A stretch of 64,000 nt of DNA from Prochlorococcus sp. AG-436-C05 (GTDB lineage: Bacteria > Cyanobacteriota > Cyanobacteriia > PCC-6307 > Cyanobiaceae). The position numbers and the translations under genes were made by a program. The DNA lies in the NCBI GenBank assembly GCA_003209795.1, contig QCPB01000001.1, positions 62,001 to 126,000 on the forward strand, read 5' to 3'. Position 1 is the first letter of the stretch. Each line of letters starts with the position of its first letter. This document shows positions 53,243 to 62,504 of the stretch, in pieces. The notes under the pieces are model-generated. The model had not been told where the DNA came from. It worked only from the letters and a program-made list of their open reading frames with translations, and searched no databases.

Positions 53243-53511
53243 GCCTATCATGGAGATTTAGAATTGTGAGCTCTAATTAAATTATGTCACTATTGACTAA
53301 TCAAGACAGTTCCAGTGTCTATAAGTAGTTGATATATAGTCATAAGATTAGTGGGTAGCTATATCAATTCAGCCTTAGGGATAATGAGTCCCTTGTACTA
53401 AAGCAAAGAAGAAATTGCAAAATAAGAGTATCAACCAAATGGTTGGTAAAGTAATGTATATGATAAAGCAAATTTATGCATTTATTAAGTGTATCAAATT
53501 AGAATCATACC

Positions 53512-53533
53512 TAGACTTATTATTAGTCTCATA
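53512..53533 (-). repeat. 22-nt hairpin module, copy B (reverse complement TATGAGACTAATAATAAGTCTA)
   Basis: 20/22 match to copy A in opposite orientation, just downstream of the pheT stop. Confidence 0.85.
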
Positions 53534-53550
53534 CAAGAGAAGGTAGACAC

Positions 53551-56016
53551 TTAATCTCGTAATTTAGCTTTAAATTTGTTTTCTAAAGTAGTAATAATAT
53601 TTGAGTGAATGTTTGTAATATCAGACTCTAATAAAGTTTTATCACTACTACGGTAGGATAAACGAAATGTATAACTTACAAACTTATCGCCAAATTTTTC
53701 ATCTTCAAAAACATCAATTAAATGAATATCTTCCAATAGATTTTTTCCTGATTTCTTTATTTGAGAAATTATTTCACTAATTAAATATTTTCTATCAAAA
53801 ACGAAATTAATATCTCTTTCCATTTTTGGAAAAGTAGAGAAATTCTTATATATTGGGATCCATTTATTTTTTCTAGTGCTAGCATCTAATACATTATTAA
53901 CTTTAAGACTAAATAAATATAATTTTTTTAAAGCTTTTTTTTCTAATATGAATCTGGGATGAATTTCTCCAAAATATCCTGCTTCTTTTCCTTCAATAAA
54001 TAATTTTGCTGACTTACCTGGATGAAGAAATTCAATAGAATCAGTTGGTTTATCAATCATATTGATATTTAAACTTGAGATGGCCTCATTTAACTTTCCT
54101 CTAGCTTCGTAATAATTAAGATCATTTTCTTTATCTGAATCTGCCCATTTTTCAAATCTTCTTTTACCAAAAATTCCTCCACTCAATATTTGTTCTTGAA
54201 CTAAATCGATTTTTTTTTGAAAGATATTTCCTATTTCAAATATCCAACAACTTGTCTGACCTACTTTGATATTTCGATTTATTATTCTTAAATGCTCTTG
54301 CCAAATATTATCTCTAAGGCAACTTGTTTCAAGTAATAATGGATTTGAAATTTTTATCAAATCATCATTTTCTTCTCCAACAAGTGAATAAGATAAAACT
54401 TCATTAAAACCATTTTCAATAAAACCATTGTTTAATTTCTTTAAAGCTAATTGAGAATAAGAAAGTTTTCCAGGTTTAATTGGATTAGGAAGTTTTAAGT
54501 CGAACAAATCATATCCAACTAATCTAGCAATCTCTTCAATTAAATCTATTTCTCGTAGTAAATCTTGTGATCTATTAGGAATTACATGTACATCCCATCC
54601 ATATTCTTTACTTTTTAAAATGCAACCTATAAGTTTTAATTTATCTTCTATTTCTTTATCAGATAAATTTCTTTTAACTAATTTTTCACTGCTAATGGAT
54701 TCAGGATTCTTTAGCAATATAGGTCCAAGAATTTGATGAATACGATTTCTCCTTAATTTTATGAATTTTTCTTCATTAATTAATTCCTTTGAGATATTGA
54801 TAATTGGTTTTTTATCCCCAAAAAATTGCTCTATAAGATTAATAGCTCGTGTAACAGAATCTATGGTGTTTTCAAAGGAAATTCCTTTTTCAAATCTGCT
54901 ACTTGATTCGGTTCTAATCCCAATTTCCTTGGAGGATTTTCTAATAGAAACAGGGTTGAAAACGGCAGCTTCTAGATAAATAGAAGTCGTAGTATCTGAA
55001 ACGGCAGTATCTAAACCACCTATCAATCCAGCAATTGCTATGGGTATATTGCAACAAGCAATTATGGTAATATTTTCATTCAATTCATATTTTTTTCCGT
55101 CCAAACATACAAGTGATTCTTTATCATTTGCTTTTCTTACAGAAAAATCATCAGGGAAAGGATCTTTACCAATTAATTTAGAAAGCTTATCTTTATCAAA
55201 TGCATGCAAAGGTTGTCCTTGTTCCAAGAGAATAAAATTTGTTAAATCCACTAAAAGATTAATAGACTTGATTCCTGACTTTTCTATGCGATCCTTAAGC
55301 CATCCTGGCGATAATTGCTTTCCATTTACTCCTTCAATAGAGGTTATTGTATAAAGACAATCTGAAGTTATTGCCTCAGAACATAGATCTATTTCTTTTA
55401 ATGATTTAATTTTGTACTTATTACTTAATTCTGGGGCATGAAATTTTGTTTCTAAAAGTGCAGAAACTTCACGTGCGATACCTAAAACAGACATGCCATC
55501 TGGTCTATTAGCTGTTATAGCCAAATCATAAATATAGTCATTCAAATCAAGTAAAACAGCTCCTGGCGTCCCTAATTGATGTTTAATTGCTATATCTTCC
55601 TCTATAATTGCAATGCCATCGCTAGAGTCTTCTAACCCCAATTCCTTTAAGGAGCAAATCATTCCTTCACTTATGACCCCTCTGATTTCACTCCTTTTGA
55701 TAATTAAATTAACAGCACTTAAATGCGCGCCAACAGTGGCAACATAAACAAAAATATTTGATTTAATATTTCTAGCACCACAAATTACTTGCAAAATCTT
55801 TGTATTACCAATATCAACTTGACAAATAGATAATTTGTCAGATCCTTGATGCTTTAATACACTTAAAACCTTACCTAGAACAACACCATTTACATTCTTT
55901 GAGCAATCCTGAAGGTCTTCAACTTCAAATCCTCCAATTGACAATTTCTCAGAGAGATCCTGTGGAGTAGAATCTATATCTACTAATGTTTTTAACCAAT
56001 TTTGTGAGACCTTCAT
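53551..56016 (-). CDS. pheT: Phenylalanyl-tRNA synthetase beta subunit
   Basis: 821-aa; tRNA-binding N-domain, ITANRPDGMSVLGIAREVSALL, C-terminal anticodon-binding domain. Confidence 0.97.
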   Translation of the reverse strand: MKVSQNWLKTLVDIDSTPQDLSEKLSIGGFEVEDLQDCSKNVNGVVLGKVLSVLKHQGSDKLSICQVDIGNTKILQVICGARNIKSNIFVYVATVGAHLSAVNLIIKRSEIRGVISEGMICSLKELGLEDSSDGIAIIEEDIAIKHQLGTPGAVLLDLNDYIYDLAITANRPDGMSVLGIAREVSALLETKFHAPELSNKYKIKSLKEIDLCSEAITSDCLYTITSIEGVNGKQLSPGWLKDRIEKSGIKSINLLVDLTNFILLEQGQPLHAFDKDKLSKLIGKDPFPDDFSVRKANDKESLVCLDGKKYELNENITIIACCNIPIAIAGLIGGLDTAVSDTTTSIYLEAAVFNPVSIRKSSKEIGIRTESSSRFEKGISFENTIDSVTRAINLIEQFFGDKKPIINISKELINEEKFIKLRRNRIHQILGPILLKNPESISSEKLVKRNLSDKEIEDKLKLIGCILKSKEYGWDVHVIPNRSQDLLREIDLIEEIARLVGYDLFDLKLPNPIKPGKLSYSQLALKKLNNGFIENGFNEVLSYSLVGEENDDLIKISNPLLLETSCLRDNIWQEHLRIINRNIKVGQTSCWIFEIGNIFQKKIDLVQEQILSGGIFGKRRFEKWADSDKENDLNYYEARGKLNEAISSLNINMIDKPTDSIEFLHPGKSAKLFIEGKEAGYFGEIHPRFILEKKALKKLYLFSLKVNNVLDASTRKNKWIPIYKNFSTFPKMERDINFVFDRKYLISEIISQIKKSGKNLLEDIHLIDVFEDEKFGDKFVSYTFRLSYRSSDKTLLESDITNIHSNIITTLENKFKAKLRD

Positions 56017-56117
56017 ATATTATTTTTATTCAATGATACTAAAAGAAAAGTAAATAGCTTCAAAATAGTTTGTTGAAGTTGTACAATAGAAAATTATACA
56101 TCAACGTATTAATTAAA

Positions 56118-56312
56118 ATGGCCAAAAAAGGTACAAGAGTTGTAGTTACCTTGGAATGTACTGAAGCTAGAACAAGTACAGACCCCAAGAGATCTAATGG
56201 CGTTTCAAGATATACTACTGAAAAGAACCGTAGAAATACAACTGAAAGATTAGAACTTAAAAAGTTTAATCCTCATTTAAACAGAATGACTATTCACAAG
56301 GAAATAAAGTAA
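56118..56312 (+). CDS. rpmG: 50S ribosomal protein L33
   Basis: [64 protein letters not shown]. Confidence 0.97.
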   Translation: MAKKGTRVVVTLECTEARTSTDPKRSNGVSRYTTEKNRRNTTERLELKKFNPHLNRMTIHKEIK

Positions 56313-56320
56313 TTAAAGAC

Positions 56321-56542
56321 ATGCCAAATTCCATTTTTAAAAAACAATTATCACCAATAAAGCCTGGAGATCCAATTGATTATAAGGACGTAGAGCTTTT
56401 AAAAAAATTCATTACTGAAAGAGGGAAAATTCTACCAAGAAGGATGACAGGGTTAACCTCAAAACAACAAAGAGATCTAACATTAGCTGTAAAACGAGCA
56501 AGAATAGTTGCTCTATTACCTTTTGTTAATCCAGAAGGCTAA
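56321..56542 (+). CDS. rpsR: 30S ribosomal protein S18
   Basis: [51 protein letters not shown]. Confidence 0.97.
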   Translation: MPNSIFKKQLSPIKPGDPIDYKDVELLKKFITERGKILPRRMTGLTSKQQRDLTLAVKRARIVALLPFVNPEG

Positions 56543-56583
56543 ATTCAAATTAAATAGTTTTAAAATAATTAATTATAAAATAT

Positions 56584-57768
56584 TTGAAAGATTTAACAAA
56601 TTTAAAAACATATATAATTGATTCTGATTCCCCTCATGAGATAGATGATGCTATTTCATTAGAAATAACAAAAGGCAATAAAAAGAAAATATGGATACAC
56701 ATTAGTAATCCATGTAGTTTATTTTCCTCAGAAACGAGTATTGATCTTGATGCTAAAAAGAAAAGTTGTAGCTTATATTTAACCGATCAATATGTTCCAA
56801 TGCTACCTAAAAATATTATTGATGAAGCAAATTTGTGCCAGAATAAAGTTTCGAATACAATAAGTGCTTCAATAGAATTAGATGATAAAGGATCAATTAT
56901 TAACTATGAAATAATAGAAGCAATGATAAAACCTAAATATCAATTAACATATGATGATGCTAATGATATTTTTGAAATAGAGCCTAAAGAAGAAATAGAT
57001 TTAGTAGAGCTTAAAAACTTATTATTGAAAAGTATAAGCTATAGAAAAAAAAAAGGAGCAATTATATTCGAAACGCCAACCTGTAAATTAAAGTTAGACG
57101 AAGGAAAAGTTGTATTAACAAGAGTCGATAAAACAATTGCCCATATAGTTGTTGCAGAGGCAATGATATTAATGGGTTACGTCACAAGTTTATATTTATT
57201 TAATAATAATTTGGTAGCAGCATATAGGAGTCAGAAAATAAATTGTAATCATAATGATTTACTTGAAAGATATAAAAATAGCGAAATTAAATATATATTA
57301 TTAAAGCAATATATAGGAAAAAGTTATATAACGACGAAGCCTAATAGCCATGAATGTTTAGGACTTAATATGTATGTACAGTGTACATCTCCACTAAGAA
57401 GATATTTAGATTTAATTATACAAAGACAGGTGTACAATAAGATTAAAAATTACGATGAAATAAGTTCAGATACATTCATAAAAGTTATTGATGAATCAAG
57501 AATTAAACAAATCGAAATTAATAATATATATAAAAATGATAAATTAAAATATTTATCATTATTCTTTATTAAAGAGAATAAAAAAGATTACAAAATAATC
57601 TTCGTAAAATGGATAAATCATAAAAGGAATATTGCCTTAGTTTACTTCCCAGAATATTTCTTAGAAATCCTAATTATTCTTTACGTATCAATAGACATTT
57701 ATAGTAATAAAGTATATAAAGTAAGATACAATATTAATGATAATAATAATTTAGAGTTTATTTATTAA
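56584..57768 (+). CDS. RNB-domain ribonuclease (RNase II/R family; likely TTG start)
   Basis: YIIDSDSPHEIDDAIS, CTSPLRRYLDLIIQRQ. Confidence 0.9.
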   Translation: MKDLTNLKTYIIDSDSPHEIDDAISLEITKGNKKKIWIHISNPCSLFSSETSIDLDAKKKSCSLYLTDQYVPMLPKNIIDEANLCQNKVSNTISASIELDDKGSIINYEIIEAMIKPKYQLTYDDANDIFEIEPKEEIDLVELKNLLLKSISYRKKKGAIIFETPTCKLKLDEGKVVLTRVDKTIAHIVVAEAMILMGYVTSLYLFNNNLVAAYRSQKINCNHNDLLERYKNSEIKYILLKQYIGKSYITTKPNSHECLGLNMYVQCTSPLRRYLDLIIQRQVYNKIKNYDEISSDTFIKVIDESRIKQIEINNIYKNDKLKYLSLFFIKENKKDYKIIFVKWINHKRNIALVYFPEYFLEILIILYVSIDIYSNKVYKVRYNINDNNNLEFIY

Positions 57769-57843
57769 ATAAAAATCAACTAAATAAATAATAATGATTT
57801 GATTAAATAATATTTGTTATTATTATATAAAAAAGAATTTTTT

Positions 57844-59379
57844 ATGAGTTTTGTTATAACTACACCTTTATATTATGTTAATGACAAACCTCACTTAGGA
57901 AGTATATATACGACTATAATTTGTGACTCAATAGCTAGATATAAGAGACTTTTGGGTGAAGAAGTTGTTTTCATTACTGGTGTCGATGAACATGGCTTAA
58001 AAATCCAACGAACAGCCAATGAGAATGATATTGATCCTCAAATACATTGTGACAAGATTTCTAATATCTTTATTGATAACTGGAAGGAATGGGATATAAC
58101 TTATGACAAATTTATAAGAACAAGTTCAAAGCATCATGAATCTATTGTTAATGAATTTTATGGAAGAGTTAAAAAATCAGATGACATCTATATGGGTGTA
58201 CAAAAAGGTTGGTATTGCGTTGGTTGTGAAGAATTTAAAGATAATCCAGAAAACTCCTCAACATATAAATGTCCAATACATCAGAAAAATTTAGAATGGA
58301 GAAATGAAGAAAATCTTTTTTTTAGATTATCAAAATACCAATCGCAAATAGAAGAAATCATAAATAGGCCAACATTCATTGAACCAAAAGAAAGAAGGAA
58401 TGAAATTATAAATTTTGTTTCTAAGGGTTTAAAAGATTTTTCAATATCTAGAACCAATGTTTCTTGGGGAATATCAGTGCCCGGCATAGATAAACATACC
58501 TTTTATGTTTGGTTTGATGCGTTACTAGGATATATAAGTGCCCTTAATCTTAATACAAAAGAACATTCACTAAGAAAAACGATTAATAGAAGTTGGCCCG
58601 CTGATATTCATTTAATTGGAAAAGATATTCTTAGGTTTCATGCCGTCTATTGGCCCGCTATGCTTATATCAGCAGGAATCGAAGTGCCTAAAAAAGTATT
58701 TGGTCACGGCTTCCTTACTAGGGAAGGTCAAAAAATGGGTAAAAGTTTAGGAAATGTACTTGACCCCAAATTATTACTATCCAAATATGGAAGAGATCCA
58801 GTTAGATGGTATCTAATTAAAGATATTTCATTAGGAAATGATGGGGATTTCCAGGATAAAAGATTTGTTGACATTATCAATAATGATTTAGCTAACACCA
58901 TTGGTAATTTGTTAAATAGAACATCCGCTATGTCAAGAAAATGGTTCGAAAATAAAGTCCCAAATAATGTGAAAATAACAGAAACGAGTGAATTGGCTTC
59001 TCTCTCAAAAATAACAGTTGATAAATACATTAATAATTTTAATTGCTACAAATTAGATTCAGCTTCTACTGATATTCTTAATCTAGCAATTAAAACAAAT
59101 TTATATCTAAATGATAAACAACCATGGATATTAATAAAACAAGAATCGAACATTCAACTTGTTAAAGAAATTATATATGACGTATTAGAAAGCACAAGAA
59201 TAATAGGTTTATTATTATTACCATTATTACCTGAGTTGTCGGCGAAAATAGATGCACAACTAGGTTTCAAATATAAGAAAGAATCGCCTTGGCAAAATCA
59301 ATTAAAATGGGGTTTATTAAATCAAAACGTTGAACTTCCTAATCCTAAACCAATAATAAATAAACTTGAGTATGAATAA
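57844..59379 (+). CDS. metG: Methionyl-tRNA synthetase
   Basis: TTPLYYVNDKPHLGSIYTTI, TGVDEHGLKIQ, KMGKSLGNVLDP. Confidence 0.97.
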   Translation: MSFVITTPLYYVNDKPHLGSIYTTIICDSIARYKRLLGEEVVFITGVDEHGLKIQRTANENDIDPQIHCDKISNIFIDNWKEWDITYDKFIRTSSKHHESIVNEFYGRVKKSDDIYMGVQKGWYCVGCEEFKDNPENSSTYKCPIHQKNLEWRNEENLFFRLSKYQSQIEEIINRPTFIEPKERRNEIINFVSKGLKDFSISRTNVSWGISVPGIDKHTFYVWFDALLGYISALNLNTKEHSLRKTINRSWPADIHLIGKDILRFHAVYWPAMLISAGIEVPKKVFGHGFLTREGQKMGKSLGNVLDPKLLLSKYGRDPVRWYLIKDISLGNDGDFQDKRFVDIINNDLANTIGNLLNRTSAMSRKWFENKVPNNVKITETSELASLSKITVDKYINNFNCYKLDSASTDILNLAIKTNLYLNDKQPWILIKQESNIQLVKEIIYDVLESTRIIGLLLLPLLPELSAKIDAQLGFKYKKESPWQNQLKWGLLNQNVELPNPKPIINKLEYE

Positions 59380-59992
59380 TATATATAAATTAATAATTAT
59401 ATTCCCTTTTCTCCTATTAGGTTGCAAGCCAAGTGATATTGATGGGAACAGAATTATGCAAAAAATAGATAGTTTAGATATGAATATATATTCAAATCAA
59501 GGTGATAAAATATATAGAATAACTAGTCCTAACTCTTCTTATGACATAGTAAAACAAACAATTAGTATAAAGAAGACAACTATTAATCTATTTAAAGATA
59601 ACGAAATAGAATATATTATAAATTCAGACGAATCTAAATTATCTAATAATAACAAACTTATAGAATTAAATGGTAATGTAAAATTAAAAAATGTTCTTCA
59701 AGATAATGATATATTATATTCGGATTATTTTATTTGGAACATTGATGATTCTAAATATTTACTAAAGGGAAACATAAAGTTCGAGAATGAAAATATCATA
59801 TTAAATTCTAATAAAGCAATCTTAAGTTCAGATAATATAATCGAATTCTTTAATCCAGTTAAATATATAATTAAAAAAGATAATAAAAGTATTTACGAAA
59901 TAAACTCAGAGAATGCCTTTTATAATATAAAAACAAAGAGTGTAAGTTTTAAATCAAAGAATAAAAGAGTTCGTTCAAAAATATATTTCTAA
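59366..59992 (+). CDS. lptC: LptC-like LPS export periplasmic protein
   Basis: Lipobox-like LLGCKPS; repetitive beta-rich pattern YRITSPNSSYDIVKQTISIKKTTINLF. Confidence 0.7.
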   Translation: MSMNNIYKLIIIFPFLLLGCKPSDIDGNRIMQKIDSLDMNIYSNQGDKIYRITSPNSSYDIVKQTISIKKTTINLFKDNEIEYIINSDESKLSNNNKLIELNGNVKLKNVLQDNDILYSDYFIWNIDDSKYLLKGNIKFENENIILNSNKAILSSDNIIEFFNPVKYIIKKDNKSIYEINSENAFYNIKTKSVSFKSKNKRVRSKIYF

Positions 59993-60636
59993 ATATTATT
60001 CTTAGAAAACATATTATTAATTTTTTTAGACCAATTATTTATCCATTTTTCATCAGATTTTGTAAAACATCTTGAACTCCATCCTCCTATTAAAATAAAA
60101 GCTTTACTATTTATAGGTACAATTAAAATTGAAGGTATATTTGGGCAATAACTATAGAATTCATCTCTACCTGGATAAAATTTTGTATTTGCTAAAGAAA
60201 TTAATTTCATATCTTTTATTGATCTCAAACAAGTTTCGCCAGGATTAAATATATTACTTGAAATAATACCTCTCCTTAGAATATTGACCCCATCATTGTG
60301 AATTAATATTGTTGCGGCAGCAGTGGAAGTCAAGATTGCTTCTGAACCCCAAGCGAGTTCATCAATAACTTCATTAGGTATATTAGAATCAAATATAAAT
60401 TTATTTGATCCTTTTAAGTTTACTTTATCTCCAGTTGTCGAATTAAATTGTTTAAACAAAAAACCTATTAAGAGAATGATCACTGATGCTATAGCTGAAA
60501 GTACTTGTGCTCTCTGAAGTTCAGGGGTAATTGAATCAATAGAAAAGAAATTTGCTAATTGAAATAAAAAAAGTATAGAGCCTATTATTATTAATGTTTT
60601 TCCATTAAAACCCATATATTTCTTTAAAAAACACAA
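59989..60636 (-). CDS. Cofactor assembly of complex C subunit B (CCB2/CCB4)-like protein
   Basis: Two N-terminal TMs followed by DELAWGSEAILTSTAAATILIHNDG...IGGWSSRCFTKSDEKWI. Confidence 0.75.
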   Translation of the reverse strand: MCFLKKYMGFNGKTLIIIGSILFLFQLANFFSIDSITPELQRAQVLSAIASVIILLIGFLFKQFNSTTGDKVNLKGSNKFIFDSNIPNEVIDELAWGSEAILTSTAAATILIHNDGVNILRRGIISSNIFNPGETCLRSIKDMKLISLANTKFYPGRDEFYSYCPNIPSILIVPINSKAFILIGGWSSRCFTKSDEKWINNWSKKINNMFSKNNI

Positions 60637-60723
60637 TAAGTTATTTAATTATAATATTGAAAAAATAAATCAAGGATATCCAGTCCTAAAGTTTTTAATA
60701 TATAATTAACCAAAACTCTAAAA

Positions 60724-61035
60724 ATGTTTAATTTCTTTAAAAGATACTTTTTATCAATTATTTTGATAGGTTTTATTTTTATTATCATGCCAATATCCTC
60801 ATATGCTGAAGGTATTAACAATATAAATAAATATTTTATTACAACTCAACAAAAAACAATTATTAATTACGAAAAAAGTCAACCATCGTCTATCGATAAC
60901 CCCGTGGTGGATCCTAATTTCAACGTTATGAGAGAAAATGATACAGCAAACACAACTGCCACATATATAGTTATTGGTTTATTAATAGTTGCCACTCTAA
61001 TCCCGCTAGCAACTTGGTGGTATTTCTCCAAGTAA
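60724..61035 (+). CDS. Conserved hypothetical membrane protein
   Basis: 103-aa; N-terminal signal-like TM, C-terminal TM ATYIVIGLLIVATLIPLATWWYFSK. Confidence 0.7.
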   Translation: MFNFFKRYFLSIILIGFIFIIMPISSYAEGINNINKYFITTQQKTIINYEKSQPSSIDNPVVDPNFNVMRENDTANTTATYIVIGLLIVATLIPLATWWYFSK

Positions 61036-61045
61036 CAATTAATTT

Positions 61046-61606
61046 ATGGAAAGAGATAAATATAGCCCTAAAGATAACTTAGCTAAAATTATATTTATAA
61101 CAGGGGGAACTAAAAGTGGAAAAAGTGAATTTGCAGAACATATAGCTAAGAAGAGTAATCATATGACTTATATTGCTCTATCAGAGAAAAGAACTAAAGA
61201 TGAAAGATGGGATAAAAAAATATCTATACATTATAAAAGAAGACCTAAAAATTGGAAATTAATAGAAACTACAGATATATTAACCATATTAAATAATAAA
61301 CTTGGTCCAATACTAATTGATTCAATAGGTGGTTTTGTCATGGAAAGTATCGATAGAGAAGATAAAGAATGGAGAGACAAAATGAATGCACTTATAGATC
61401 TTTTAATAAAGAGAAAAAGTCTCACATTAATTGTTGGAGAACAAGTAGGGTGGGGTTTGGTATCAGAATATAAAATTGGAAATGTTTATATTGAAAGGAT
61501 TGGTGAACTTCAAAAGAAAATCACTAAAATATCACAAGAAAATTGGCTTGCGATAAATGGTAGAGCACTCAAAATAGATGAAATAAGTTTAGAAATACCT
61601 AACTAG
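61046..61606 (+). CDS. cobU: Adenosylcobinamide kinase/guanylyltransferase
   Basis: FITGGTKSGKSEFAEHIA, ILIDSIGGFV, VGEQVGWGLVSEYKIGN. Confidence 0.92.
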   Translation: MERDKYSPKDNLAKIIFITGGTKSGKSEFAEHIAKKSNHMTYIALSEKRTKDERWDKKISIHYKRRPKNWKLIETTDILTILNNKLGPILIDSIGGFVMESIDREDKEWRDKMNALIDLLIKRKSLTLIVGEQVGWGLVSEYKIGNVYIERIGELQKKITKISQENWLAINGRALKIDEISLEIPN

Positions 61607-61609
61607 AAA

Positions 61610-62092
61610 TTGGAAATCTCACTTTTCGAGCCAAGAATACCTCAAAATACTGGAAATATAGCCAGGACATGTGCTGCATTTGACATCACTTTAAATTTAA
61701 TTGAACCATTAGGTTTTAAACTTGAAGACAAATATTTAAAAAGAGCGGGATTAGATTACTGGCCAATAGTAAAAGTAAATAAATACCCTAATTTTGAAAC
61801 ATTTGTCGATGCAAAAGTAAATAAAAGAATAATTTCCTTCAGTAAAAAAAATGGAGCTTATTTAAACAATTTTAGGTTTGAACAAGAAGATATATTGTTA
61901 TTTGGAAGAGAAGATAAAGGATTACCTGAAAGTATTATTAACGAAAGTGATTCCTTGATATCCATTTATATGCCCAATTTAGAATCACCGATGAATAATA
62001 GAAAAGGAGTGAGAAGTCTAAATCTATCAGTGGCATGCGGAATAGCCATTTATGAGGCTCATAAACAAATAAATTTCCAAAATATCATTTAA
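61610..62092 (+). CDS. trmL: tRNA (cytidine/uridine-34 2'-O)-methyltransferase, SPOUT family (TTG start)
   Basis: LFEPRIPQNTGNIARTCAAFDI, LFGREDKGLPESI, RSLNLSVACGIAIYEA. Confidence 0.92.
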   Translation: MEISLFEPRIPQNTGNIARTCAAFDITLNLIEPLGFKLEDKYLKRAGLDYWPIVKVNKYPNFETFVDAKVNKRIISFSKKNGAYLNNFRFEQEDILLFGREDKGLPESIINESDSLISIYMPNLESPMNNRKGVRSLNLSVACGIAIYEAHKQINFQNII

Positions 62093-62121
62093 TTACAAAT
62101 AATGTTTTAGAATAATTAAAT

Positions 62122-62195
62122 GTCTCGGTAGCTCAGCTGGTTAGAGCGGTGGATTCATAGCCCACAGGTCGCGTGTTCAAGTCACGCTCGAGACA
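62122..62195 (+). tRNA. tRNA with CAT anticodon (probable elongator tRNA-Met; tRNA-Ile2 not excluded)
   Basis: Acceptor GTCTCGG/TCGAGAC, GGTAGCTCAGCTGGTTAGAGC D-arm, anticodon loop TTCATAG, GTTCAAGTC T-arm; 1:72 is a proper pair, so not initiator. Confidence 0.92.
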
Positions 62196-62275
62196 TTTAA
62201 ATACATTTAATTAGTTTCGACTTGAAATTATCATAGCTATAAATATAAAGCGGGCTAAAGTCTGTAAACATCACG

Positions 62276-62353
62276 ATGGAGAGGCGCTCTAGAAGAAGGA
62301 AAGTTGTATTGTCAGCAAGTGGAAAGCAAAGGATTAAATATGGAACGAATTAA
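62276..62353 (+). CDS. Candidate 25-aa Arg/Lys-rich peptide
   Basis: MERRSRRRKVVLSASGKQRIKYGTN*; locally higher GC than surroundings. Confidence 0.35.
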   Translation: MERRSRRRKVVLSASGKQRIKYGTN

Positions 62354-62433
62354 AAAAACTTATTATTTAATAATCATTCCTTGATAAAACAATAAAAAAA
62401 TCAAAGTTTAAGAAAAAATGTAGAGTTAATTAT

Positions 62434-62459
62434 GGTATTAAAAAAAATTTTTTAATACC
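62434..62459. repeat. 26-bp palindrome GGTATTAAAAAA-AA-TTTTTTAATACC
   Basis: 12-bp perfect arms, read directly. Confidence 0.9.
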
Positions 62460-62492
62460 CTAGTACAAATTAGTTTAAAAAGGATAGCCAAT

Positions 62493-62503
62493 AGTGTGAC
62501 ACT
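62493..62503. promoter_or_regulatory. Palindromic element AGTGTGACACT, copy 1 (candidate operator)
   Basis: Core of 17-bp palindrome AATAGTGT-G-ACACTATT overlapping the stop codon of the RHH-like gene. Confidence 0.6.
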
Positions 62504-62504
62504 A

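Larger units (their letters stand above)
52661..53550. other. Long non-coding region rich in inverted repeats (candidate structured ncRNA locus)
   Basis: No supportable ORF on either strand; at least eight hairpin-capable inverted repeats. Confidence 0.6.

Noticed and set aside
52661-53550. CRISPR array interpretation of the repeated AGTCTTATA motifs
   Set aside because: Repeats are short, irregularly spaced, in both orientations and without unique spacers of constant length; no cas genes
52661-53550. tmRNA, RNase P or 6S RNA interpretation
   Set aside because: No recognisable tRNA-like ends, tag ORF or conserved core motifs by eye; cannot be assigned to a known family without a covariance-model search
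54761-55354. Plus-strand ORFs of 72 and 104 aa
   Set aside because: Antisense to pheT
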